A stretch of 64,000 nt of DNA from Arthrobacter sp. NIO-1057 (lineage in GTDB: Bacteria; Actinomycetota; Actinomycetes; Actinomycetales; Micrococcaceae): the NCBI RefSeq assembly GCF_900094805.1, contig NZ_FMAT01000001.1, positions 310,001 to 374,000 of the forward strand, given 5' to 3'. Below the pieces are notes generated by a model. That model was not told the origin of the DNA, did no database searches, and worked only from the letters and a program-made list of their open reading frames with translations. Position 1 is the stretch's first letter, and each line of letters opens with the position of its first letter. The position numbers and the translations under genes were made by a program. Positions 25,881 through 34,462 of the stretch are shown piece after piece.

Positions 25881-26804
25881 TTAGTTGCTGGTGTGCTCGG
25901 CAATGAACGCCTTGGCAGCTTCAAGATCTGCTGGCGTCTTCACCGCCAAGGTCTTAACGCCCTTGAGTCCGCGGCGGGCCAGACCCACCAGGGTGCCAGC
26001 AGGTGCTAGCTCCAGTACGCCGGTGACTCCAGCAGCTGCCAGGGTCTCCATGCATAGATCCCAGCGCACTGGGCGTGAGACCTGAGCGACGAGGGAATCG
26101 AGGTTGGCTTGGCCGTCGGTGACCGGCTGACCATCGAAGTTGGAGAGCAACTGCACCTGTGGTTCAGCCGGGGTGAGGGTGTCGGCCAATTCCTTCAGGA
26201 CGCCTACCGCTGGCTGCATGTGGGCGGTGTGGAACGCTCCGGCGACCTTCAGTGGGATCACGCGGGCCTTGGCTGGAGGATTCTCGGCCAATTCTGCGAG
26301 TTGCTCGGTGGTGCCGGCTGCAACGATCTGGCCGCCTCCATTGGCGTTGGCCGGGGTCAGGCCCAAACCGTTTAGGGTCTCTAAGACTTCCTCGGGGTCG
26401 CCACCAAGCACTGCGGCCATGCCGGTAGGAGTTGCGGCAGCTGCCTCGGCCATGGCGTTGGCACGGACCTTCACGAAGTTCATGGCGTCGGGTTCATTCA
26501 GCGCACCAGCCAGAGCTGAAGCGGTGATCTCGCCAACGGAGTGGCCAGCAACGATGCTGCCCGCTGGTAGCTGATCACCAAAGAGTGCACGAGCAGTGAC
26601 TAATCCGGCGGCCACAATCAGCGGCTGGGCCACTGCGGTGTCCTTGATGGTTTCTTCGTCGGAAACCGTGCCGTGGGCGGTGAGGTCTCGCTCGGTGATG
26701 GTGCTCAGGGTGGCCAGGTGATCGGCAACGCCTTCAACTTCGAGCCATTCGGCGAGGAAACCTGGGGTCTGGGAGCCCTGTCCGGGGCAAACGATTGCTA
26801 ACAC
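25881..26804 (-). CDS. fabD: Malonyl-CoA:ACP transacylase
   Basis: A 307-residue enzyme that moves malonyl from CoA to ACP. The active Ser is in VAGHSVGEITAS, the partner His in GAFHTAHM, and the Gln of CPGQGSQTPGF is the oxyanion loop. The start is GTG at 26804 with GGAAAG eight bases upstream. FasR is encoded 176 bases upstream on the same strand. In most relatives fabH follows; here acpP does. Confidence 0.95.
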   Translation of the reverse strand: MLAIVCPGQGSQTPGFLAEWLEVEGVADHLATLSTITERDLTAHGTVSDEETIKDTAVAQPLIVAAGLVTARALFGDQLPAGSIVAGHSVGEITASALAGALNEPDAMNFVKVRANAMAEAAAATPTGMAAVLGGDPEEVLETLNGLGLTPANANGGGQIVAAGTTEQLAELAENPPAKARVIPLKVAGAFHTAHMQPAVGVLKELADTLTPAEPQVQLLSNFDGQPVTDGQANLDSLVAQVSRPVRWDLCMETLAAAGVTGVLELAPAGTLVGLARRGLKGVKTLAVKTPADLEAAKAFIAEHTSN

Positions 26805-26870
26805 TCTTACAGCTTTCCAAATTCTAGGAGCTTTTGGCGCTTCATTTCGGTACCAAGCTCAAGGTGACTG

Positions 26871-26907
26871 TTTGTAGGAACTATACAAAAGCCTATCTTA
26901 TCGGCAA
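26871..26907 (-). promoter_or_regulatory. Probable fabD promoter with a short inverted repeat
   Basis: On the minus strand TTGCCG (26907-26902) and TATAGT (26885-26880) are 16 bases apart. An inverted repeat TTTGT (26871-26875) / ACAAA (26885-26889) overlaps the -10 and the start point and is a candidate operator. Whether FasR binds here is not known. Confidence 0.5.
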
Positions 26908-26980
26908 GGAAAGTTCCCATGTAATGCGCTGTGCGCGAGCAAAATAGTGTTGTCGGTCATGCACTCTCTTTGGGTGAAGC

Positions 26981-28192
26981 CTACAAGTTGATCTCATGAA
27001 GACGTCCGTAAAGTAGCGCAGACTGCAGGACAAACGCATCACGAGGTACCAACGGGTCCCAACCGCTGACCTCGCTGACCCGCTTCAGGCGATAACGCAC
27101 CGTATTGGCGTGGACAAAAAGCTCGCGGGCGGTGCCTTCCAGCGAATGGCCTAGGGCTAGGTAACTGGAGAGGGTATCGAGCAGTCCGTTGGAGGCATGC
27201 TGCAGTGGCTGGTAGACCTGTTCAATCAAAGCCGTGCGTGCTAATTGATCCCCATTGCTGGCTCGCTCTGGCCAGAGGTCATCGGCGCTGACCGGATTCG
27301 GTGCTTGTGGCCAGGCGCGCGCCGCACTGTAGCCGGCGACCGCTGCCACCGCTGCATGATGCATGTCCTTCACCGTGGGGGCCAAGGGGGAATAGACGAC
27401 TGGCCCCGGGCCGAAGAAGCGGGTGAAACGGGTGAGATCAACCTCGTCAAATTTGGTATCCGAGAGCATCAACACCGAACGATCCCCAAGCACCCCGACC
27501 AGTGAGTCACGCGAATAGCGGGTAGCGACGCGGCGCAGGGTAGAAACGAAGGTGGCCGAGTTGGCTGCCGGGGTGGTGCCAACCATGATGCGGATGTTCT
27601 TTTGAGATTTCCAACCAATGGCGGCAATGCGAGACGCCAAAGAGTCATGGGGCTCGCCATGGAGCACCGCATCAACAACGTGGGCCTCTAATCTAGAGTC
27701 CCAGGCTCCACGGGTTTCGGCGGCCCGAGCATAAACATCGGCGGCAGCAAAAGCGACCTCACGCGAATAACGCAGCACCGCTTCACGCAGGGCAGCCTGT
27801 TCGGATTCGGTGGCGATATCGGGAACCTGAGATTCCACCACCTCAACAATGGTGCGCAATAGACCCAAGGCTTTTTGCAGCGAGATGGAACGGGTCAGTT
27901 CCGTGGGAGCTGCCCCAAAAACGTCGGTGACCACCCAGGAGGGGGTAGCTGAAGGATCCTCGTACCACGTGACGAACGTGGAGATGCCTTTTTGGGCGAT
28001 CAGACCAATGGCTGCGCGCTCATTGGGATCCAGCGAGCGGTACCACGGCAGCTGCTGCTCCAGGTACTTCAGGGCCGAGGTGGATAACACTCCAATATGG
28101 CTTTGAAGTCGCTTGAGTGTCTGGGCGCTTGGCGGTTGGTGATGGTGGCTGGTGTTAGGGTTCGGCGTGGCGGCATCGAGTTCGGGACTCAT
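26981..28192 (-). CDS. fasR: FasR-like PucR-family transcriptional regulator
   Basis: A 403-residue regulator. The C-terminal PucR/CdaR-type helix-turn-helix reads GHSLEGTARELFVHANTVRYRLKRVSEVSGW (about residues 345-375). The N-terminal half is helical and binds an effector. In Streptomyces the same-family FasR sits directly before fabD and activates the fabD-fabH-acpP-fabF operon; the position here is the same. The GTG or ATG near 28192 (MSPELDAATPNP) is the first start; the N-terminal 20 residues are low complexity. Confidence 0.85.
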   Translation of the reverse strand: MSPELDAATPNPNTSHHHQPPSAQTLKRLQSHIGVLSTSALKYLEQQLPWYRSLDPNERAAIGLIAQKGISTFVTWYEDPSATPSWVVTDVFGAAPTELTRSISLQKALGLLRTIVEVVESQVPDIATESEQAALREAVLRYSREVAFAAADVYARAAETRGAWDSRLEAHVVDAVLHGEPHDSLASRIAAIGWKSQKNIRIMVGTTPAANSATFVSTLRRVATRYSRDSLVGVLGDRSVLMLSDTKFDEVDLTRFTRFFGPGPVVYSPLAPTVKDMHHAAVAAVAGYSAARAWPQAPNPVSADDLWPERASNGDQLARTALIEQVYQPLQHASNGLLDTLSSYLALGHSLEGTARELFVHANTVRYRLKRVSEVSGWDPLVPRDAFVLQSALLYGRLHEINL

Positions 28193-28246
28193 GACTTCAA
28201 GCTTAGTGACTTTTTCCCTGCGATGCGCATGTCAGACAGGGTTATT

Positions 28247-28292
28247 AAAAAGCGCCTGCCCTACCACGAGTTATTCGTGGTACGGCAGGCGC
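28247..28292 (-). terminator. Terminator of aceE
   Basis: A 17-base-pair stem with one C-C mismatch (28252-28269 with 28275-28292), loop of five, and five T on the minus strand (28251-28247). Confidence 0.93.
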
Positions 28293-28327
28293 AGAAGGTG
28301 GCATCAAGTGCCTAGACCCGAAGGGCT

Positions 28328-31072
28328 TTAGGCGTCGCCGCCTGCGTTACCGGACTTGCCGGCATTCGGGTTGTTCAGATCGTACTTAGCGTGAGCCTTC
28401 ACTGCGGTGTCCGCAGGGATTTCGCCACGCTCAACCAGCGACTGCAAGGTCTGGACCACCAGCGAGTGGGCGTCGATCTTGAAGAAGCGACGAGCTGCTG
28501 CACGAGTGTCCGAGAAGCCGAATCCGTCCGCACCCAAGGTGTGGAATTCACCTGGGACGTAAGGGCGGATCTGCTCAGGCACCGCACGCATGTAGTCGGT
28601 GGTCGCGATGACTGGGCCCGGGGTGGACTCCAACTTGCTGGTCACATATGGGGTGCGACGAGCCTTGGAAGGATCAACCAGGACCTCAGCGTCGGCGTTC
28701 ATGCCGTCGCGAGCCAGTTCGTTCCACGAGGTAACCGACCAAACATCGGCGGAAACGCCCCACTCTTCGGCGAGGATTTCCTGTGCTTCCAGTGCCCATG
28801 GCACGGCCACACCGGAGGCCAGCAGCTGTGCGCGTGGGCCGTCGGTGGTAGCTTCCTTGAGCAGGTGGATGCCCTTGATAATGCCTTCCACGTCAACGTC
28901 TTCCGGCTCAGCTGGCTGGCTGATTGGCTCGTTGTACACGGTCAGGTAGTACATCACGTTTGGATCCTGGTGGGTTCCGCCGTACATTCGGTCCAGACCG
29001 GAGCGCATGATGTGGCCGATTTCGTAACCGTAGGCAGGATCGTAGGTGATCACCGCTGGGTTGGTCGAAGCCAGGACTGGCGAGTGACCATCGGCGTGCT
29101 GCAGGCCTTCACCGGTCAGGGTGGTGCGGCCGGCGGTAGCGCCGATGATGAAGCCTCGGGCCATCTGGTCGCCGGCAGCCCAGAACTGGTCACCGGTTCG
29201 CTGGAAGCCGAACATCGAGTAGAACACGTAGATCGGGATCAACGGTTCATCGTGGGTGGAGTAGCTGGTACCGGCAGCGGTGAAGGCTGCGACGGCGCCG
29301 GCTTCGTTGATGCCTGGGTGGATCAGCTGACCCTGAGGGGATTCCTTGTAGGCCAGGACCAGGTCGCGGTCTACGGACAGGTAGTTCTGGCCACCTGGGT
29401 TGTAGATCTTGGCGGTCGGGAAGAAGGAGTCCATACCGAAGGTGCGCGACTCATCAGGGACGATCGGCACAATGCGGTGACCGAATTCCTTGTCACGCAT
29501 CAGGTCCTTGAGCAAGCGGACGAAGGCCATGGTGGTGGCCGCCTGCTGCTTACCGGATCCACGCTTGGCGATGGCGTAGGCCTTATCACCTGGCAGTGAG
29601 AGCTTGACGGAGGTTTCCTTGCGACGCGATGGTACCGCTCCGCCCAGGGCCTCACGGCGTTCCATCATGTACTTGAACTCGGCCGAGTCCTGCGCTGGGC
29701 GGTAGTACGGTGGCGAGTACAGGTCGGCTTCGAGCTGCTCATCGGTGATCGGGATACGCAGGTGATCCCGGAACTGCTTGAGGTCTTCCATGGTCAGCTT
29801 CTTCATCTGGTGGGTCGCGTTGCGAGCCTCGAAGTGCGAACCGAGACCATAACCCTTAACGGTCTTGGCCAGGATGACAGTTGGCTTGCCCTTGAACTCA
29901 ACGGCTGCCTTATATGCTGCGTAAACCTTGTGGTAGTCGTGGCCACCGCGCTTCAGGTTCCAGATCTCGTCATCGCTCATGTTGGCAACCAATTCCTTGG
30001 TTTCCGGGCGCTGACCGAAGAAGTGCTCACGCACGAAGGCGCCGGACTCAGCCTTGTAGGTCTGGTAGTCGCCATCCGGGGTCTGGTTCATGATGTCGAC
30101 CAGGGCGTTGGTCTTGTCTGCTTCGAGCAGGGCATCCCATTCGCGGCCCCAGGTGACCTTGATGACGTTCCAGCCGGCTCCGCGGAAGAAGGCTTCCAGT
30201 TCCTGCATGATCTTGCCGTTACCGCGAACCGGGCCGTCCAGGCGCTGCAGGTTGCAGTTGATGACGAAGTTCAGGTTGTCCAACTTTTCGTTGGCAGCCA
30301 GCTGCAAGAAGCCGCGCGACTCCGGCTCATCCATTTCGCCGTCGCCCAGGAAGGCCCAGACCTGCTGGTCTGAAGTGTCCTTGATGCCACGGTTGTGCAG
30401 GTAGCGGTTCAGCTGTGCCTGGTAGATGGCGTTCGCTGGGCCGATGCCCATCGACACGGTCGGGAATTCCCAGAACTCAGGCAGGTTGCGTGGGTGTGGG
30501 TAGGAAGGAAGCGCATGGCCTTCCTTGGAGTGCTCCTGGCGGAAGCCGTCCATGTCCTCTTCGGACAAGCGGCCTTCGAGGAACGCGCGAGCGTACATAC
30601 CTGGGGAGGCGTGACCCTGGAAGAAGACCTGGTCGCCACCGCCTGGGTGGTTCTTGCCACGGAAGAAGTGGTTGAAGCCCACTTCGTAGAGGGTGGCGGC
30701 ACCAGCGTAGGTGGAGATGTGTCCGCCAACACCGATGGCTGGGTTCTGTGCACGGTGCACCATGATGGCTGCATTCCAACGCATAAATGCGCGATAGCGG
30801 CGTTCGATGGCCTCATCGCCGGGGAATTCTGGTTCCTGGTCTACAGGAATAGTGTTCACGTAGTCGGTGGTGGTCACATGGGGGACACCCACGGACTTGG
30901 CACCTGCACGCTGCAATAGCGAGCGGATAATGAACTGAGCACGCTCGGTGCCCTGGGATTCTACGAGAGAATCAAACGAGTCCATCCATTCCTGAGTTTC
31001 TTCAGGATCCTGATCTGAAAGCTGGTAAGTCAACCCGCTACGGATCTGGGAGATGTGTTCCTCTACAGCCAC
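28328..31072 (-). CDS. aceE: Pyruvate dehydrogenase E1 component (homodimeric type)
   Basis: A 914-residue thiamine-diphosphate enzyme that decarboxylates pyruvate and passes the acetyl group to E2. The ThDP motif starts [10 protein letters not shown] and ends NLNFVINCN. Other conserved parts are [21 protein letters not shown]-type acceptor loops and the C-terminal transketolase-like domain. GTG at 31072 has GGAG six bases upstream on the minus strand and gives the standard [10 protein letters not shown] start; an upstream in-frame ATG (31174) would add 34 unrelated residues. It is a single-gene unit with a strong terminator; E2/E3 genes are not in the window. Confidence 0.96.
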   Translation of the reverse strand: MAVEEHISQIRSGLTYQLSDQDPEETQEWMDSFDSLVESQGTERAQFIIRSLLQRAGAKSVGVPHVTTTDYVNTIPVDQEPEFPGDEAIERRYRAFMRWNAAIMVHRAQNPAIGVGGHISTYAGAATLYEVGFNHFFRGKNHPGGGDQVFFQGHASPGMYARAFLEGRLSEEDMDGFRQEHSKEGHALPSYPHPRNLPEFWEFPTVSMGIGPANAIYQAQLNRYLHNRGIKDTSDQQVWAFLGDGEMDEPESRGFLQLAANEKLDNLNFVINCNLQRLDGPVRGNGKIMQELEAFFRGAGWNVIKVTWGREWDALLEADKTNALVDIMNQTPDGDYQTYKAESGAFVREHFFGQRPETKELVANMSDDEIWNLKRGGHDYHKVYAAYKAAVEFKGKPTVILAKTVKGYGLGSHFEARNATHQMKKLTMEDLKQFRDHLRIPITDEQLEADLYSPPYYRPAQDSAEFKYMMERREALGGAVPSRRKETSVKLSLPGDKAYAIAKRGSGKQQAATTMAFVRLLKDLMRDKEFGHRIVPIVPDESRTFGMDSFFPTAKIYNPGGQNYLSVDRDLVLAYKESPQGQLIHPGINEAGAVAAFTAAGTSYSTHDEPLIPIYVFYSMFGFQRTGDQFWAAGDQMARGFIIGATAGRTTLTGEGLQHADGHSPVLASTNPAVITYDPAYGYEIGHIMRSGLDRMYGGTHQDPNVMYYLTVYNEPISQPAEPEDVDVEGIIKGIHLLKEATTDGPRAQLLASGVAVPWALEAQEILAEEWGVSADVWSVTSWNELARDGMNADAEVLVDPSKARRTPYVTSKLESTPGPVIATTDYMRAVPEQIRPYVPGEFHTLGADGFGFSDTRAAARRFFKIDAHSLVVQTLQSLVERGEIPADTAVKAHAKYDLNNPNAGKSGNAGGDA

Positions 31073-31434
31073 GGAAGCTCCTTGATTGAATTGCGGCTCC
31101 GTTACGTTGCAGTTTTGCACTGCGATGCAACGGTGTTGGGACAACGGGTGCAGTAACACTGGAGTGATGTGCACTGTCGGTTCATATGCAACTCTAATGT
31201 CATTTACGCGGGGTTGGGAGCATATTTCGTCGCCAAAAACCGCTTAAATATGACATATAAAGTGACTTATACAACAAAGTATGGGACCTAACTCACGAAT
31301 ACTCATGTCGTTATGATGTGGCCCACTAAATTACGGGTTATATTTGTTCGGCGTGTTATCGCTGCAGCGCTTGAATGGAACGCAAAAACCGTGTTTCGTT
31401 GGTAGTAACGCTTTGCACCAGCAGGAGGAATGAA
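31073..31434. other. Divergent promoter region between aceE and DUF3052
   Basis: These 362 bases are AT-rich from 31190 to 31360 and contain a small palindrome ATATGACATAT (31248-31258). Both flanking genes point away, so two promoters must lie here, but no -35/-10 pair was convincing. No gene is seen. Confidence 0.5.
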
Positions 31435-31851
31435 GTGAGCGACGCCGTATCGGCAAATCTGGAACCCGCTAAAAAGATGGGCTTCCAAAATGAAAACCTT
31501 ATTCAGGAACTGGGTTACGACGATGACGTAGATTACGATCTGCGCGACTCGATCGAGGACCTGATTGGTTCAGAGCTGCTCACCGAAGAGGACCATGACG
31601 TTGTCGATGCAGTCATCTTCTGGTGGCGCGATGGCGATGGAGACCTTGTTGATTCGTTGATGGACGCGTTGAACTGCCTGGATGAAAGTGGCGTTGTTTG
31701 GCTACTGACACCAAAGCAGGGTCGCGAAGGTCACGTATCCCCAGCACTAATTCAGCAGGAGGCACCAAGTGCTGGCCTGCACGTAACAACAAGTGAAGGT
31801 GTTTCGAGCGACTGGTCCGCAATTCGCCTAGCACCTCGCAAGAAGAACTAA
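31435..31851 (+). CDS. DUF3052 family protein
   Basis: A 138-residue acidic protein found in actinobacteria beside aceE. Segments MGFQNENLIQELGYDDDVDY and AVIFWWRDGDGDLVDSLMDA are typical. The C-terminal half (VVWLLTPKQGREGHVSP) looks like a small alpha/beta fold. Function is unknown. GTG at 31435 follows AGGAGG (31423-31428) by six bases, so the upstream in-frame ATG is not used. It overlaps the peroxiredoxin gene by one base. Confidence 0.92.
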   Translation: MSDAVSANLEPAKKMGFQNENLIQELGYDDDVDYDLRDSIEDLIGSELLTEEDHDVVDAVIFWWRDGDGDLVDSLMDALNCLDESGVVWLLTPKQGREGHVSPALIQQEAPSAGLHVTTSEGVSSDWSAIRLAPRKKN

Positions 31852-32300
31852 TGATTCAAACAGGTTCACGCCTGTTCGATTTTTCGCTGCAAAACCAATA
31901 TGGCGAATCAGTAACCAGCACCGGGCTTTCTGAGGGCCGGGTGCTGGTTGTCTTCTATCCATGGGCTTTTTCTCGCGTCTGCGGTTCTGAGCTAGAGGCT
32001 TTGAACGAGAGCTATGAGTACTTTGCAAAGCGAAAGGTGCGAATCGTTGGCATCTCCGTTGACCACAAATTCACCTTGCGCAGTTACGCGGAATCATTAG
32101 GGCTTAAATTTGAACTGCTTGCAGATTTTTGGCCCCATGGAGACGTCGGTCGACAGGCTGGCGTCTTCGATGAACAGCAGGGGGTAGCGACCCGAGTTTC
32201 CTTGCTTCTTGAAGACGGCGTCATCCGAAGTGTCTTCCATAGCGCCATGACTGAAGCGCGCAGTATTGAAGGCTATAAACACGCAGTCAACATGCTTTAA
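31851..32300 (+). CDS. One-Cys peroxiredoxin (AhpE-like)
   Basis: A 149-residue thioredoxin-fold peroxidase. The peroxidatic Cys is Cys44 in FYPWAFSRVCGSEL; the usual Thr of the PxxxTxxC motif is Ser here. No other Cys exists, so it is a one-Cys type like mycobacterial AhpE and needs an outside thiol to recycle. The resolving segment ISVDHKFTLRSYAE and FWPHGDVGRQAGVF match the family. Its ATG overlaps the DUF3052 stop, so the two are co-translated; this aceE-DUF3052-AhpE order is conserved in actinobacteria. Confidence 0.9.
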   Translation: MIQTGSRLFDFSLQNQYGESVTSTGLSEGRVLVVFYPWAFSRVCGSELEALNESYEYFAKRKVRIVGISVDHKFTLRSYAESLGLKFELLADFWPHGDVGRQAGVFDEQQGVATRVSLLLEDGVIRSVFHSAMTEARSIEGYKHAVNML

Positions 32301-32416
32301 CGTGCGTGAGACCAAGGTGTGTTTCAGTTCACGCGAATTCTGCACCTTTCGATTTGCACGTTACCAAATATCTCTGTAGAGTTATTCCTCGTTGGCTTTC
32401 AAAGCGAACAAGGTTA

Positions 32417-32492
32417 GGGCCTTTAGCTCAGCTGGTAGAGCGTCACGTTTACACCGTGAATGTCATCGGTTCGATCCCGGTAGGGCCCACCA
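32417..32492 (+). tRNA. tRNA-Val (anticodon TAC), copy 1
   Basis: A 76-base cloverleaf with encoded CCA. The acceptor stem GGGCCTT/AGGGCCC has one G-U pair; the D arm is GCTC-AGCTGGTA-GAGC; the anticodon stem TCACG/CGTGA holds loop TTTACAC with anticodon TAC; the T arm is ATCGG-TTCGATC-CCGGT. It reads GUA. The sequence is identical to the copy at 33277-33352. Confidence 0.97.
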
Positions 32493-32497
32493 AATTA

Positions 32498-32530
32498 AAA
32501 ACCTCGATCCACTCGGATCGAGGTTTTTTC
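32498..32530 (+). terminator. Terminator after tRNA-Val copy 1
   Basis: ACCTCGATCC (32501-32510) and GGATCGAGGT (32515-32524) form a perfect stem with a four-base loop, followed by a T run. Confidence 0.92.
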
Positions 32531-32582
32531 TTATCCGAAGTGATCCGGATTCAGGTCGTGCCGTGGTTTCAGTGCTGGCTAA

Positions 32583-33047
32583 TTACTCTTGAGTCAAACG
32601 CACCATTGTGCTTGTCCCCATGATGCCCGCCTCGTAAGAAATTTCGCCATTGTTGTACGTGATTTTCTTACTGTCGTCGCTAGAAGCCATGAGCGCGGCA
32701 TCCGTTGCCTCGCGGTCACGAGTTGAAGTCCAGGTAAAAGAATCCGTGTAGTCTTTTGGTGCTTCAAAACTGCCCACCCAGTAGATGGACTTGGTGTCGC
32801 CATTATTGGTGACCCAATCTATGGAGATGACGTCGCCATCGATCGTGGCCAGCTGGTAAGCATCATCGTCCATGGAATTCTTCTGTTTCCAATCACCATC
32901 CAGGCTCATGGGTTTGGGTGCGGCTGTCTGGCTGTGAGCTGTCGTCGGGTTTGTATCCGTAGCCGTGGTGTCGGTGACCGGTTGGCTACTGCATGATGCC
33001 ATAACCAGGCAGAGAGGTAGCGTTGCGAGTGCGAGCATTTTCTTCAT
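32583..33047 (-). CDS. Small lipoprotein of unknown function
   Basis: A 154-residue protein with a lipoprotein signal (LATLPLCLVMASC, Cys19) and a Thr/Ala-rich linker. The globular part has Trp-rich beta strands: LDGDWKQKNS, ISIDWVTNNGDTKSIYWVGSF and SFTWTSTRDR. That pattern suggests a small beta-barrel or lipocalin-like fold; I do not recognise the family. It is encoded on the minus strand between two identical tRNA-Val genes. ATG at 33047. It has no operon partner. Confidence 0.75.
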   Translation of the reverse strand: MKKMLALATLPLCLVMASCSSQPVTDTTATDTNPTTAHSQTAAPKPMSLDGDWKQKNSMDDDAYQLATIDGDVISIDWVTNNGDTKSIYWVGSFEAPKDYTDSFTWTSTRDREATDAALMASSDDSKKITYNNGEISYEAGIMGTSTMVRLTQE

Positions 33048-33276
33048 GATTCAAGTATTGCGGGTGGCACCGACAAATTAGGCTTGGCGTAACTGTCAAT
33101 ACAGACTGTCACGGGTATCAGCTGAACTTGGATTCATGGGGACTTGAGAGTGACGCTCGGCACTCTTTATGAAAAATGCGCCTCTCAATTTGCCAAGTCA
33201 GTCCAGCATGTACTAAATTATTTCTTGTTGCAGAAAATGAATGAAGTCAAGAAATTGTCTCCACGTTTGCAGCAGG

Positions 33277-33352
33277 GGGCCTTTAGCTCAGCTGGTAGAG
33301 CGTCACGTTTACACCGTGAATGTCATCGGTTCGATCCCGGTAGGGCCCACCA
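33277..33352 (+). tRNA. tRNA-Val (anticodon TAC), copy 2
   Basis: All 76 bases are the same as in the copy at 32417-32492, including CCA. The flanks differ: each copy has its own terminator of unrelated sequence, so the copies are separate transcription units. Confidence 0.97.
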
Positions 33353-33357
33353 AATAG

Positions 33358-33404
33358 AATCCCGTTTCAACTCGTCTAAACAGACTGGTTGAGACGGGAT
33401 TTTT
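33358..33404 (+). terminator. Terminator after tRNA-Val copy 2
   Basis: AATCCCGTTTCAAC (33358-33371) pairs with GTTGAGACGGGATT (33388-33401; one G-U), with an inner GTCT/AGAC pair and a T run. Confidence 0.9.
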
Positions 33405-33457
33405 AGTTGCAACTGTGGTTCGTGGGTTTCAGCGCAATAGCATGACAGACTGGACGC

Positions 33458-34078
33458 ATGAATGTCCCGGATGAGAATGCATGGGTAAGCGCAGTGCGCG
33501 CCAATCCCGACCACGCGAAGAATTATGCCCAACGCTGGCGCAATTTGGTTGACCAGGGCCAAGACATCTTCGGCGAGGCTCGCACCGTAGACGCTATGGC
33601 CGCGCGGGGGAGTCGGATCCTCGATGCAGGATGCGGAACCGGTCGTATTGGTGGCTGGTTGTCTTTGCAGGGGCACGCAGTTGTGGGTGTTGACCTGGAT
33701 CCCGATTTGGTTGAAGTGGCCCGAAGGGACTATCCGGAGGCGCAGTGGATTGTCGGAAACTTGGCGAGTTTTAGCCTTGAATCCACTTTCGCAGGATCGC
33801 ACGAATTTGATCTCATCGTCTCTGCCGGCAATGTACTTACTTTCCTCTCACATGCCGAACGTTTGCCAGCCTTGAGAAAATTGCATGATCTGCTCGCTCA
33901 GGATGGTCGGATGATCGTAGGGTTCGGTGCTGGACGTGGATACGACTTCGACGTATTTGAAAGTGATGCGGCGCAAGCTGGCCTAGAGATTCAGCAAAGA
34001 TTCTCTAGCTGGGACTTACGCTTGCCGTCTGAGGATTTCCTCGTTGCGATACTCGGTCGCCCTGATATTCAAAATTGA
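33458..34078 (+). CDS. Class I SAM-dependent methyltransferase
   Basis: A 206-residue Rossmann-fold methyltransferase. Motif I is RILDAGCGTGRIGGWL, motif II VVGVDLDPDLVEVAR, and FDLIVSAGNVLTFL is the motif IV region. No substrate-specific feature is visible. ATG at 33458. The neighbours (tRNA, CsbD) give no hint. Confidence 0.87.
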   Translation: MNVPDENAWVSAVRANPDHAKNYAQRWRNLVDQGQDIFGEARTVDAMAARGSRILDAGCGTGRIGGWLSLQGHAVVGVDLDPDLVEVARRDYPEAQWIVGNLASFSLESTFAGSHEFDLIVSAGNVLTFLSHAERLPALRKLHDLLAQDGRMIVGFGAGRGYDFDVFESDAAQAGLEIQQRFSSWDLRLPSEDFLVAILGRPDIQN

Positions 34079-34217
34079 TTTGCAGACTTTAGTTGGAGGA
34101 TTCAAACAATTCAAGAGTCTCCAGATAATGCCATGTTTTCGAACAGCTAATTCTGGAAAAGTCCAAGTAGTGTCGGAGTTGTTCGTTGTTCGATCCAATT
34201 CACAAGGAGTACATCTC

Positions 34218-34412
34218 ATGGGTTTAGGCGATAAAATCAAGAACAAGGCTCAGGAAGCATCCGGCAAGGTTAAAGAAACCGTAGGGGATGCAACCAACAA
34301 TGAGAACTTGCAGGCTGAAGGCCTGAAGGATCAGGCAGCAGCCAAGGCAAAGCAGGCTGGCGAAGCTGTCAAGGACGCCGCTAAGGACGTCCGCGACGAA
34401 TTCAATAAGTAA
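34218..34412 (+). CDS. CsbD family stress protein
   Basis: A 64-residue hydrophilic helical protein (GLGDKIKNKAQEASGKVKET, then GDATNNENLQAEGLKDQ). CsbD-like proteins are made under general stress in many bacteria; the biochemical role is unknown. ATG at 34218 follows AAGGAG (34204-34209) by eight bases; the open frame reaches 34044 but those residues overlap the upstream gene end. Confidence 0.93.
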   Translation: MGLGDKIKNKAQEASGKVKETVGDATNNENLQAEGLKDQAAAKAKQAGEAVKDAAKDVRDEFNK

Positions 34413-34425
34413 ACATTCAGTCTCG

Positions 34426-34458
34426 AAAAGGCACCCGTTGCATAGCGGGTGCCTTTTT
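34426..34458. terminator. Bidirectional terminator between csbD-like and GT1 genes
   Basis: AAAAGGCACCCG (34426-34437) pairs with CGGGTGCCTTTT (34446-34457), with A and T runs on both sides. It serves both convergent genes. Confidence 0.93.
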
Positions 34459-34462
34459 GCGC

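Noticed and set aside
28391-29599. A 402-residue open frame on the plus strand opposite aceE
   Set aside because: It is a mirror of the GC-rich aceE codons, has no ribosome site and no family likeness.
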